Below are positions 1-6,030 of a stretch of DNA of 10,897 nt, one piece after another; within the stretch, counting starts at the first letter, position 1, and every line of letters starts with the position of its first letter. Under the pieces are notes generated by a model. It was not told where the DNA came from and made no database searches. It saw nothing but the letters and a program-made list of their open reading frames with translations. Origin of the DNA: Chloroflexota bacterium (lineage in GTDB: Bacteria; Chloroflexota; Limnocylindria; Limnocylindrales; CSP1-4). A program made the translations under genes and the position numbers. The DNA lies in contig JACQEF010000189.1 of assembly GCA_016200745.1 (NCBI GenBank), forward strand, positions 1-10,897, written 5' to 3'.

Positions 1-585
1 ACCGACGCGGTCAGCCTCGCATTCCTGGGCTATTTCGGCCACGAGTTCGACCTGGTCGCGTCGGGGATCAACTACGGCGCGAACCTCGGCGACGACATCA
101 CCTACTCCGGCACGGTCAGCGCCGCGATGGAGGCCGTGATCAACAACTGCCCGGCCTTTGCGATCTCGCAGGAGTATTACGAGCACCCGGACTTCGCGCT
201 GGCCGCCCGCGCCGCTGCGACGGTCGCGCGCAACATCATGGAACACGGCCTGTCGCCGGGCGAGCTGATCAACGTGAACGTGCCGGCCATGCCGCTAGAG
301 GACTTCGGCGGCGTCGAGGTCACCCGCCTCGGCAAGCGCGTCTACCAGGACGAGCTGATCCAGCGAACCGACCCGCGCGGGATCCCGTACTACTGGATCG
401 GCGGGCCGCCACCATCCGGGCTGGCCGTGCCGGGAACGGACTTCCATGCGATGGTCAACCGGCGCATCGCGGTGACGCCGATCCACCTGGACCTGACCGG
501 CAGGCGGCTGCTCAAGCGCCTCAAGACCTGGGACTGGACGCTGCCCGAGCCCGCCGATGGGAGCGAGACCGGCCAGGAGGGCTAG
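1..585 (+). CDS. surE: 5'/3'-nucleotidase SurE, N-terminus outside window
   Basis: SurE is a metal-dependent phosphatase that removes phosphate from nucleoside 5'/3'-monophosphates, and in some species from short polyphosphate, in the cytoplasm. The frame is open from base 1 and ends at TAG 583-585, leaving 194 residues of a protein usually about 250 long; roughly 70-75 N-terminal residues, including the first metal-binding Asp pair, lie upstream. The family hallmark is seen directly: SGINYGANLGDD followed by TYSGTVSAAMEA at in-window residues 21-44, whose Asn (residue 24) is the conserved metal-site Asn of the SGxN motif. Further family features are the INVNVP segment near residue 77 and the VTRLGKRVY segment near residue 105. 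The last ~16 residues are a polar, poorly conserved tail. A Shine-Dalgarno-like AGGAGGG lies at 575-581 inside the 3' end but has no start codon at a proper distance. A GC hairpin follows 20 bp after the stop. The identification is secure; the cellular substrate is not determined. Confidence 0.95.
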   Translation, partial: TDAVSLAFLGYFGHEFDLVASGINYGANLGDDITYSGTVSAAMEAVINNCPAFAISQEYYEHPDFALAARAAATVARNIMEHGLSPGELINVNVPAMPLEDFGGVEVTRLGKRVYQDELIQRTDPRGIPYYWIGGPPPSGLAVPGTDFHAMVNRRIAVTPIHLDLTGRRLLKRLKTWDWTLPEPADGSETGQEG

Positions 586-604
586 GCGCGCGAAGCCGAC
601 CCGT

Positions 605-626
605 GGCCGGGCGAGACCGCCCGGCC
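605..626 (+). terminator. strong GC hairpin downstream of surE, candidate terminator
   Basis: A perfect 9-bp inverted repeat, GGCCGGGCG (605-613) and CGCCCGGCC (618-626), encloses the four-base loop AGAC and begins 20 bp after the surE stop codon. No U-rich tail follows (the next bases are GATTCG), so it is not a canonical intrinsic terminator. It could act as a tail-less hairpin terminator or as a 3'-end stabiliser. The stem is seen in the sequence; the function is inferred from its position. Confidence 0.45.
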
Positions 627-642
627 GATTCGCCGCGGCAAC

Positions 643-819
643 GTCGTCGGATGTCTGCGACCGTACGGCGCGCCGCACATCGTCCCGATCTGGTTCTGGT
701 GGGACGGCGACGCCATCCTGGTCTTCTCGAAGCCGGACGCCCAGAAGTTCCGCAACCTGCGCGACCGGCCGCAGGCGATGCTGGCCCTCGGCGATGCCGA
801 GGACGACTTCGACGTGGGA
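643..819 (+). pseudogene. remnant of a PPOX-fold (pyridoxamine 5'-phosphate oxidase-like) protein
   Basis: In frame 1 the segment reads VVGCLRPYGAPHIVPIWFWWDGDA, then ILVFSKPDAQKFRNLRD, then RPQAMLALGDAEDDFDVG (about 59 residues). This is the core strand pair of the split-barrel flavin/F420-binding family: the DGxPHxVPxWF signature, then SKPxxxKxRNLRxxP and the strand-ending LALGD. Intact members are usually 120-160 residues long. Upstream, the frame is open back to 586 but holds no ATG, GTG or TTG, and the expected N-terminal helix is absent. Downstream, after FDVG, the frame runs into RPPARRPVARSRRP, which is unrelated, and ends at TGA 928-930 inside the 3' end of the convergent oxidoreductase gene. 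No other frame restores the missing C-terminal half. Both ends are therefore lost and I call it a gene fossil. Intact relatives use FMN, PLP-type substrates or F420; which applied here cannot be told. An assembly error is a less likely alternative. Confidence 0.7.
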
Positions 820-862
820 CGTCCCCCGGCCCGCCGCCCCGTAGCCCGCTCCCGGCGTCCGC

Positions 863-2470
863 TCAGCCCCGGCGCTTCTTCCAGTCAGCCACGATCTCGC
901 GCGCCGCGTTCTGTCCGTTCTGGCCGCTGACGCCGCCACCCGGATGCGCGCCCGCGCCGGCGAGGTAGAGCCCATCGAGCGCGAGCCGGTACCGCGCGTG
1001 GCCCAGCAGCGGCCGCCACAGGAACCACTGGTCCAGGCCGTGCTCGCCGTGCATCGGATGCCCGCCCGAGAGGCCGTACTCCCGCTCGAGATCGACCGGC
1101 GTCAGGACCTGCCGGGCCGTCACCATCGCGGCCAGCCCCGGCGCGTACGTATCGAGCGTGGACACGACGAGATCGCCGAACGCCTCGCGACGCTCGTCCC
1201 AGGTGCCGTCGCGGAGCGCGTACGGCGTGGACTGGGCGATCACGCTCATCACCTGGGTTCCAGCCGGGGCGTCCTCGACCAGCGAGGGGTCGACCAGCGA
1301 CGGGATCGTCGCCTCCATGACCGGCGGTTCGGACCAGCGGCCGTACTTGGCGGCATCGTGGGCCCGCTCCAGCGGGTCGATCCCGGGCACGACGAGGATC
1401 CGGCCACGGATCAGCGAGGCATCGTCGCCGGCAACCCGGAACCGGGGCGTCCCGGACAGGACCAGGTTGACCTTGGTGACCGTGCCCGGCGTCCGGATGT
1501 TGCCGGCCCGCCAGAGCAGGCTCGGGCCGATCGCCACGGGGTCGGCGAGGCGAGTCAGCGCCCGCTTCGGATCGACACCGGCCACGACGACACGCGCCGT
1601 GATCTCCTCGCCGCCGGCCAGTGCCACGCCCGTGGCACAGCCGTCGCGCGAGGTGATGGCCGCGACCTCGGCACCGGTCCGGTAGTCGACGCCCCAGGCG
1701 CGACCGGCAGCCTCGAGCGCGGACGTGAGCGCGCCCGGACCGCCGCGGGCGAACACGGTCTGGCCGGCGGCGCCACCGTCGTTGCCCGCCGAATCGGCGA
1801 GCAGCACCGCCGTCGTGCCGGCCGACCAGGGACCCATCGCCGTGTAGTGGACGCCGCGCCAGGCGATCGCGGCCTGGAGCGCGTCCGTCTCGAACGACTC
1901 CGCGACGAAGTCCGCGACGGCCATCGGCAGGACCCGGGTGATGGCCCGGGCGTCCTTGCGGCCGAGCCCGCGGAAGGTCCGCCCGAGCTGGAGCCCGTTG
2001 ATGGCGTCACCCAGCCCCGGCGATTCGATGTCGGGCGGGGTCCGCGCGGCTAGCTCGCCGAGGAAGCCCGCGAGCGAACGAACGAGCCGGTCGAACGAGA
2101 GGTACGCGTCGGCATCGTGGGCCGACCGTGCGCGCAGGCCCGCGGCCGTCGTGCCGGGGTCCGCCCGAAGCACGATCGCGTCGCCGTCCGGACCGGGCGC
2201 GAAGACGCGGACGTCCGGCCCGATCAGCACCAGGCCGTGGCGCTTGAGATCGAGGTCGCGAACGACGGACGGCCGCAATCGTCCCACGGTGTGGGCGAGG
2301 GTCGGCACGCGAGCCCCAGGCGAGAGTTCCGATGTCGCCGTCGCGCCGCCCAGGGTCTCGCGTCGCTCGAGAACGACGGTCCGCAGTCCGGCCCGGCCAA
2401 GGTAGGCAGCGGTGACGAGGCCGTTATGGCCGCCGCCGATGACGATCGCGTCGTAGGTGTTGGTTGTCAT
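863..2470 (-). CDS. FAD-dependent oxidoreductase, phytoene desaturase/PYROXD2-like (second gene of pair)
   Basis: A 535-residue flavoprotein of the phytoene dehydrogenase-related superfamily (COG1233 type, PYROXD2-like). The N-terminal Rossmann motif is IGGGHNGLVTAAYL at residues 11-24, with the ribose-binding Glu at 35 (VVLE) and the GG of the family's LGG motif at 41-42. The C-terminal FAD-closing motif is LYLAGAGAHPGGGVSGQNGQ at 501-520. Family-typical blocks KYGRW (375-379), SLVDPS (391-396) and GTWDERREAFGD (422-433) are present. I chose the ATG at 2470 because it gives the canonical MTTNTYDAIVIGGG start; earlier in-frame starts would add 36 unconserved Arg/Gly-rich residues that overlap the upstream gene. 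It starts 2 bp after the stop of the upstream paralogue, with only a weak AGGGCGG-like ribosome site, so translational coupling is likely. Relatives desaturate or isomerise carotenoids or other lipids; the substrate here is unknown. No phytoene synthase or other carotenoid gene is nearby, so crtI is not assigned. Confidence 0.9.
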   Translation of the reverse strand: MTTNTYDAIVIGGGHNGLVTAAYLGRAGLRTVVLERRETLGGATATSELSPGARVPTLAHTVGRLRPSVVRDLDLKRHGLVLIGPDVRVFAPGPDGDAIVLRADPGTTAAGLRARSAHDADAYLSFDRLVRSLAGFLGELAARTPPDIESPGLGDAINGLQLGRTFRGLGRKDARAITRVLPMAVADFVAESFETDALQAAIAWRGVHYTAMGPWSAGTTAVLLADSAGNDGGAAGQTVFARGGPGALTSALEAAGRAWGVDYRTGAEVAAITSRDGCATGVALAGGEEITARVVVAGVDPKRALTRLADPVAIGPSLLWRAGNIRTPGTVTKVNLVLSGTPRFRVAGDDASLIRGRILVVPGIDPLERAHDAAKYGRWSEPPVMEATIPSLVDPSLVEDAPAGTQVMSVIAQSTPYALRDGTWDERREAFGDLVVSTLDTYAPGLAAMVTARQVLTPVDLEREYGLSGGHPMHGEHGLDQWFLWRPLLGHARYRLALDGLYLAGAGAHPGGGVSGQNGQNAAREIVADWKKRRG

Positions 2471-2472
2471 CG

Positions 2473-4095
2473 TCAGGCCGCCCTTCGCCCGCGGGCCTTG
2501 AGGACCTCGAGCGCCGCGATCCTGCCGTTCGCGCCCATGATGCCGCCGCCCGGATGGGTGGCCGATCCGCACAGCCACAGGTCACGGACCGGGGTCCGGA
2601 ATCGCGCGTAGCCAGGCACGGGCCGGTTGAAGAAGAGCTGCTCGAGCGACAGCTCGCCCTGGAAGATGTTCCCCTCCGACAGCCCGGTCGTCCGCTCGAT
2701 GTCGAGCGGCGTCTGGACGTTGCGGTGGAGGATGATGTCGCGGATGTTCGGGGCGAACTCGGCGATCCGGTCGATCACCGCGTCGCCGAACGCCTCGCGC
2801 TGGTCGTCCCAGGTGCCGAGCTCGGGCGCCAGCCTGTACGGCGCGTACTGGACGAAGCAGCTGATGACGTGCTTGCCTGGCGGTGCCATCGACGGGTCGA
2901 CCAGGGTCGGGATGATCATGTCGACGTAGGGCCGGCGGCTGAACCGGCCGTACTTGGCGTCGTCGTAGGCCTGCTCCATCTCCTCGACCGAGGGACTGAA
3001 GCTGATCGCCCCGCGCAGGTGCTCGCCCTCGCCCGGCAGGCAGGTGAATTCCGGCAGCCGGTCGACGGCCAGGTTGACCTTGCCGGACGAGCCGCGGAAC
3101 TTGAAGCGACGGATCTCCGCCTCGAAGACCGGGTCGAGCGTGCCGGGCTCCAGCAGGTCGAGGAAGGTGAGCCGCGAATCGAGCGAGCTCAGGATCGACG
3201 TCGCCTCGATCTCCTCGCCATCGTCGAGGACGACGCCGGCGGCCCGCCCGCCCTTGACCAGCACACGCGCGACCGGCGCCTCCATCCGGATCTCCGCCCC
3301 GAGCGCCTGCGCCGCTCTGCCGATCGACTCGCTGATTCCGCCGGTCCCGCCCTTCGGGATGCCCCACGCCCGGAACGCGCCGTCGATCTCGCCCATGTAG
3401 TGGTGGAGCAGGACGTATGCCGTGCCCGGGCTCTTGACGCCCTGGTAGGTCCCGATGATCCCGGAAGCGGACATCGTCGCCTTGAGCGGCCGGGTCTCGA
3501 ACCACTGGTCGAGGAAGTCCGAGGCGCTCATCGTCATCAGCTGGACGAAGACCGCCTGTTGCCGCTGCGGCAGCTGCTGGAACCGGCGCAGGAGCCCCGC
3601 CAGCGGCAGCAGCGGCCGCGGGTCGTTGCTGGTCGGGTCGGGCGGCGTGATGGCCAGGATCGGCTTGATGAAGCGGGCCATCTCGACCATCAGCTGGCCG
3701 TATTCCTCGTACGCCTCGGCGTCGCTCGCGGACCAGCGGCGGAGCTCGCGGATGGTCCGCCCGTGATCGTTGACGCGCCAGAGGTAGTCGCCGCCCCCGG
3801 CGGCCGGGCCTTCGCCCGGTCGGAGCGGGGTGAACGTGCCGTCGAGCGGGAGGATGTCGAGCCCGTGCTTCGGGAGCTCCAGGTCGCGGATGATCTCGGG
3901 GCGGAGCAGCGACACCACGTAGCTGAAGACCGAGAACCGGAAGCCGGGGAAGATCTCCTCGGTGACCGCTGCGCCACCCAGGACGTGGCGCTTCTCGAGC
4001 ACCAGGGTCCTGAGTCCGGCCCGCGCGAGATAGGCCGCGCTGACCAGGCCGTTGTGGCCACCGCCGATGATGATCGCGTCGTACGACCGGGCCAC
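2473..4095 (-). CDS. FAD-dependent oxidoreductase, phytoene desaturase/PYROXD2-like (first gene of pair)
   Basis: A 540-residue paralogue of the next gene. The N-terminal FAD-binding motif is GGGHNGLVSAAYL at residues 11-23, with Glu34 closing the beta-alpha-beta fold and GG at 40-41. The C-terminal motif is LWLCGSATHPGGGIMGANGR at 506-525, very close to the motif of PYROXD2-type proteins. The central blocks FFNRPVPGYARF (488-499) and KYGRFSRRPY (381-390) are also typical. I chose GTG at 4095: it puts SYDAIIIGGG near the N-terminus and has GAGGAGG four bases upstream (4100-4106). The in-frame ATG at 4128 would add RPRGAARGG and run through that site. This gene is first in the two-gene unit, and its short leader contains two competing hairpins. 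Both FAD motifs are intact, so it should be a working flavoenzyme. Likely chemistry is desaturation, isomerisation or saturation of a polyene or lipid; the exact reaction is unknown. Confidence 0.9.
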   Translation of the reverse strand: MARSYDAIIIGGGHNGLVSAAYLARAGLRTLVLEKRHVLGGAAVTEEIFPGFRFSVFSYVVSLLRPEIIRDLELPKHGLDILPLDGTFTPLRPGEGPAAGGGDYLWRVNDHGRTIRELRRWSASDAEAYEEYGQLMVEMARFIKPILAITPPDPTSNDPRPLLPLAGLLRRFQQLPQRQQAVFVQLMTMSASDFLDQWFETRPLKATMSASGIIGTYQGVKSPGTAYVLLHHYMGEIDGAFRAWGIPKGGTGGISESIGRAAQALGAEIRMEAPVARVLVKGGRAAGVVLDDGEEIEATSILSSLDSRLTFLDLLEPGTLDPVFEAEIRRFKFRGSSGKVNLAVDRLPEFTCLPGEGEHLRGAISFSPSVEEMEQAYDDAKYGRFSRRPYVDMIIPTLVDPSMAPPGKHVISCFVQYAPYRLAPELGTWDDQREAFGDAVIDRIAEFAPNIRDIILHRNVQTPLDIERTTGLSEGNIFQGELSLEQLFFNRPVPGYARFRTPVRDLWLCGSATHPGGGIMGANGRIAALEVLKARGRRAA

Positions 4096-4099
4096 GCTG

Positions 4100-4106
4100 C
4101 CTCCTC
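4100..4106 (-). promoter_or_regulatory. Shine-Dalgarno site setting the GTG start at 4095
   Basis: On the minus strand GAGGAGG stands four bases before GTG 4095, a near-perfect anti-16S match at slightly short spacing. It favours the GTG over the ATG at 4128. The first four of its seven bases in mRNA order (4106-4103) form one arm of the sequestering hairpin described for the leader. Confidence 0.75.
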
Positions 4107-4127
4107 GGGCTGCGCCCCGAGGGCGCA
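4103..4127 (-). promoter_or_regulatory. leader with two mutually exclusive hairpins in front of the flavoprotein pair
   Basis: Read along the minus-strand transcript, hairpin A is TGCGCCC (4127-4121), loop TCG, GGGCGCA (4117-4111): a 7-bp stem with a three-base loop. Hairpin B is CCTCGGG (4122-4116), loop GCGCAG, CCCGAGG (4109-4103): a 7-bp stem with a six-base loop. They share bases 4111-4122 and cannot form together. B takes up four bases of the ribosome site; A leaves it free. The pairings are exact. A regulatory role is inference, because GC-rich DNA forms such stems by chance. If the transcript starts downstream of about 4127, only B remains. Confidence 0.4.
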
Positions 4128-4140
4128 TCGACTATCCAGC

Positions 4141-4159
4141 CTGCATAGCTTTCATGCAG
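4141..4159. promoter_or_regulatory. inverted repeat CTGCAT-N7-ATGCAG, candidate operator or 3'-end hairpin
   Basis: CTGCAT (4141-4146) and ATGCAG (4154-4159) form a perfect 6-bp inverted repeat with a seven-base spacer, in an unusually AT-rich patch one base past the TAG (4161-4163) of the last ABC gene. The arm spacing of 13 bp is about one helical turn, as for operators of dimeric repressors. It sits where the promoter of the flavoprotein pair would lie. Weak -10-like hexamers occur here (GATAGT on the minus strand at 4131-4136) with no convincing -35. As RNA it would be a weak hairpin without a U tract, so a poor terminator. No regulator gene lies beside it. Confidence 0.4.
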
Positions 4160-4160
4160 T

Positions 4161-4952
4161 CTAGCGGAGCCGCGAACCGCCCGACGGGTCGTCGTGACGC
4201 GGTTCGGACGGCCCGACCGGACCCGCGCCCTCGACGAACCGGCCGTCCCGCAGCTCGATGGCCCGGTCGGCGAGTTCGATCAGCATCGGGTCGTGCGTGG
4301 CGATGATCGCGGTGAGCCGCTCGCTGCGGACGATGGCCCGGAGGAGCGTCATGATCGACCGCCCCGTCCCAGAGTCGAGCTGTCCGGTCGGCTCGTCGGC
4401 AAGGATCAGGTCCGGCCGATTGGCGAGCGCCCGGGCGATCGCGACCCGCTGCTGCTCGCCACCCGACAGCTCGTGCGGTCGATGGTGAGCCCGCCCGCCG
4501 AGCCCGACCAGCTCGAGGAGGATCGCGACCCGCTCGGCCCGTTCGCGCGGGTCTGCCGACACGAGGCGCATCGGGACCTCCACGTTCTCGGCGGCCGACA
4601 GGATCGACAGCAGCCCGAACGCCTGGAAGATGAAACCCACGCGGCGCCGGCGCAGGTCGACGAGCTCGCTCGGGCGCATCTCGCCGACCGACTGGCCGTC
4701 GACTTCGACGCGGCCACTCGTCGGCCGGTCGAGACCGCCGATCAGCGACAGCAGCGTCGTCTTGCCGGACCCGGACCGGCCGCGGATCGCGACCAGCTCG
4801 CCACGCTCGACACGCAGGTTCACGTCGCGGACGGCGTGAACCACGTCGGCGCCGCGGGCGAAGTCGCGGCACAGATCGTGCGTCACGACGATCGGACCGT
4901 CGTAGCCGCCGGGGCGCATGGCGCGGGCGTAGCGGGCCCCGACCGAGGTCAT
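4161..4952 (-). CDS. ABC transporter ATPase, MacB/LolD/FtsE type
   Basis: A 263-residue cytoplasmic nucleotide-binding subunit that powers an FtsX-type transporter by ATP hydrolysis. All catalytic motifs are present: Walker A GRSGSGKTT (58-66), Q-loop Gln110 in FIFQAFGLL, signature LSGGEQQR (162-169), Walker B LILADEPTGQLD (182-193) with the catalytic Glu, and H-loop His220 in ATHD. The insert after the Q-loop and the LSGGEQQRVAIARAL run are typical of LolD/MacB-like ATPases. Start: ATG 4952 overlaps the upstream stop as ATGA (4949-4952) and has GGAGGG six bases upstream, so it is well supported although it leaves a 20-residue N-terminal extension before the domain. The C-terminal tail (about 241-263) is polar and poorly conserved. 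It is the last gene of the operon and has no AbrB-like extension, unlike its partner. It probably pairs with that ATPase as a heterodimer; this is inferred from the two-permease, two-ATPase layout. Confidence 0.93.
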   Translation of the reverse strand: MTSVGARYARAMRPGGYDGPIVVTHDLCRDFARGADVVHAVRDVNLRVERGELVAIRGRSGSGKTTLLSLIGGLDRPTSGRVEVDGQSVGEMRPSELVDLRRRRVGFIFQAFGLLSILSAAENVEVPMRLVSADPRERAERVAILLELVGLGGRAHHRPHELSGGEQQRVAIARALANRPDLILADEPTGQLDSGTGRSIMTLLRAIVRSERLTAIIATHDPMLIELADRAIELRDGRFVEGAGPVGPSEPRHDDPSGGSRLR

Positions 4953-6004
4953 CGCCGACCCTCCGTGTGCCGATCGTGCGCGGGCAGGTCGGCGGCCGGT
5001 ACCGCGCCGCGACCGGAAGCCTCGGCCGGATCGGGACCGTGCGACCCGGCCGGCGTGGAGCCCGGGCGATCCGGCCAGACGCCGATGTGGTCGGGTTCGA
5101 GCTCGAGCCGGACCCGCCGCTCGAGGTGGAGCGCCTCGACGTGGGCCCGGGGGAGCTGCAGCCGCCCGGCCCGGTCGAGCACGGCGTACTCGGTGGCGAT
5201 GACGTGGTGCTCGCCGGCCTCGGAGATGGCTCGCTGGCGGAGGACCTCGCTGCTCACCCGGCCGTCGCGGATCGAGATCGTCCGGCTGACCTGTTCGCTC
5301 ACCAGCGGGTCGTGGGTGGCGATGACGATCGTCACCCCCAGCTCGTGATTGAGCCGCCGGAACAGCTCGAAGGTCTGATGCGCGGTCGCGGTGTCGAGCT
5401 CGCCCGTGGGCTCGTCGGCGAGGAGGACCTCGGGGTGGTTGGCCAGGGCGACCGCGATGGCCGCGCGCTGCTGTTCACCGCCGGACAGCTCGTCCGGGCG
5501 GCGGTGGAGCCGATCTCCCAGGTCGACCTGATCGAGCAGCTCGCGAGCCGCGGCCTCGCGGGCCTGCGACCCGATGCCGTCGAGGACCATCGGCATCGTC
5601 ACGTTCTCCAGGACCGTCAGGTAGGGCAGCAGGTTGCGCGAGCTCTGCTGCCAGACGAACCCGATCACCCGCCGAAGGTAGTCGGTCTGTTCGCGGGTGC
5701 CCATGTCGGCCAGCTGGTGGCCGGCGACCACCGCGCGGCCCGCGGACGGAACGTCGAGCCCGCCAAGGATGTTGAGGAGCGTGCTCTTGCCCGAGCCGGA
5801 GGCGCCGATCAGCGCGACGAACTCGCCCGACTCCACGAGGAGGTCGAGCCCCTGGAGGGCGACGACCTCGAGGTCGGCGACCTTGTAGATCTTGACCAGG
5901 TTGTCGCACACGATCATCGACCGCTCGCCGAAGCGGGGTCGCACCTGGCGGGCGCGCTGCTCGGCGCTCGGCAGGTCGATGATCTCGGGGATCGGCTCGC
6001 TCAT
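4949..6004 (-). CDS. ABC transporter ATPase with C-terminal AbrB-like domain
   Basis: A 351-residue ATPase with a full ABC core: Walker A GASGSGKST (67-75), Q-loop in FVWQQSSRNLLPYL (116-129), signature LSGGEQQR (173-180), Walker B VLLADEPTGELD (193-204) and H-loop His231 in ATHD. Typical MacB/LolD-type ATPases run about 220-250 residues. Here a further region follows: EYAVLDRAGRLQLPRAHVEA (272-291), then LHLERRVRLELEPDHIGVWP (292-311). Its pattern (D..GR..LP, L.....RV.LE, then a hydrophobic strand and WP) matches the SpoVT/AbrB swapped-hairpin fold, used elsewhere for DNA binding and dimerisation. Residues 312-351 are a Pro/Gly/Ala-rich, probably disordered tail. Start choice: ATG 6004 has GAGGGG four bases upstream. 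ATG 6034, overlapping the upstream stop as ATGA, is the main alternative and adds ten residues. It ends in an ATGA overlap with the next ATPase. It probably drives the two FtsX permeases encoded upstream. Confidence 0.92.
   Translation of the reverse strand: MSEPIPEIIDLPSAEQRARQVRPRFGERSMIVCDNLVKIYKVADLEVVALQGLDLLVESGEFVALIGASGSGKSTLLNILGGLDVPSAGRAVVAGHQLADMGTREQTDYLRRVIGFVWQQSSRNLLPYLTVLENVTMPMVLDGIGSQAREAAARELLDQVDLGDRLHRRPDELSGGEQQRAAIAVALANHPEVLLADEPTGELDTATAHQTFELFRRLNHELGVTIVIATHDPLVSEQVSRTISIRDGRVSSEVLRQRAISEAGEHHVIATEYAVLDRAGRLQLPRAHVEALHLERRVRLELEPDHIGVWPDRPGSTPAGSHGPDPAEASGRGAVPAADLPAHDRHTEGRR
4959..4964 (-). promoter_or_regulatory. Shine-Dalgarno site setting the ATG start at 4952
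   Basis: Minus-strand GGAGGG, six bases before ATG 4952, lies within the last codons of the preceding ATPase gene. It is the best-placed ribosome site in the operon and supports the ATGA-overlap start. Confidence 0.75.
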
Positions 6005-6008
6005 CGTG

Positions 6009-6014
6009 CCCCTC
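6009..6014 (-). promoter_or_regulatory. Shine-Dalgarno site favouring the ATG start at 6004
   Basis: Minus-strand GAGGGG precedes ATG 6004 by four bases (CACG). ATG 6034, which overlaps the upstream TGA, has only a weak GGA about ten bases away. The call between the two is moderate, since coupled ATGA starts need little ribosome-site strength. Confidence 0.5.
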
Positions 6015-6030
6015 ATGGTGGCGTGTCCGG

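Noticed and set aside
826..862. Terminator for the flavoprotein unit just past its stop
   Set aside because: The stretch is GC-rich, but I could not find a convincing stem with a short loop, nor a T tract on the minus strand.
603..968. Frame from GTG 603 as a small protein downstream of surE
   Set aside because: Arg/Pro-rich product without family features, overlapping the PPOX remnant in another frame and running into the convergent gene. The start is 21 bases from the only good ribosome site.
295..975. Minus-strand open frame across surE and the following gap
   Set aside because: It is antisense to conserved SurE coding sequence and its Ala/Arg-rich product matches nothing I recognise.
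2471..2578. Upstream start for the second flavoprotein, adding 36 residues
   Set aside because: The extra residues are Arg/Gly-rich, overlap the preceding gene in another frame and precede the family's normal N-terminus.
863..4095. Naming the flavoproteins crtI or crtN
   Set aside because: The C-terminal FAD motifs and central blocks look closer to PYROXD2-like proteins, and no carotenoid synthesis gene accompanies them.
2464..4164. Long open frame (566 codons) on the + strand opposite the first flavoprotein gene
   Set aside because: Its product is low-complexity, rich in Arg, Asp, Glu and Val with no recognisable domain. It is the usual antisense shadow of a GC-rich gene whose minus-strand frame has clear FAD motifs.
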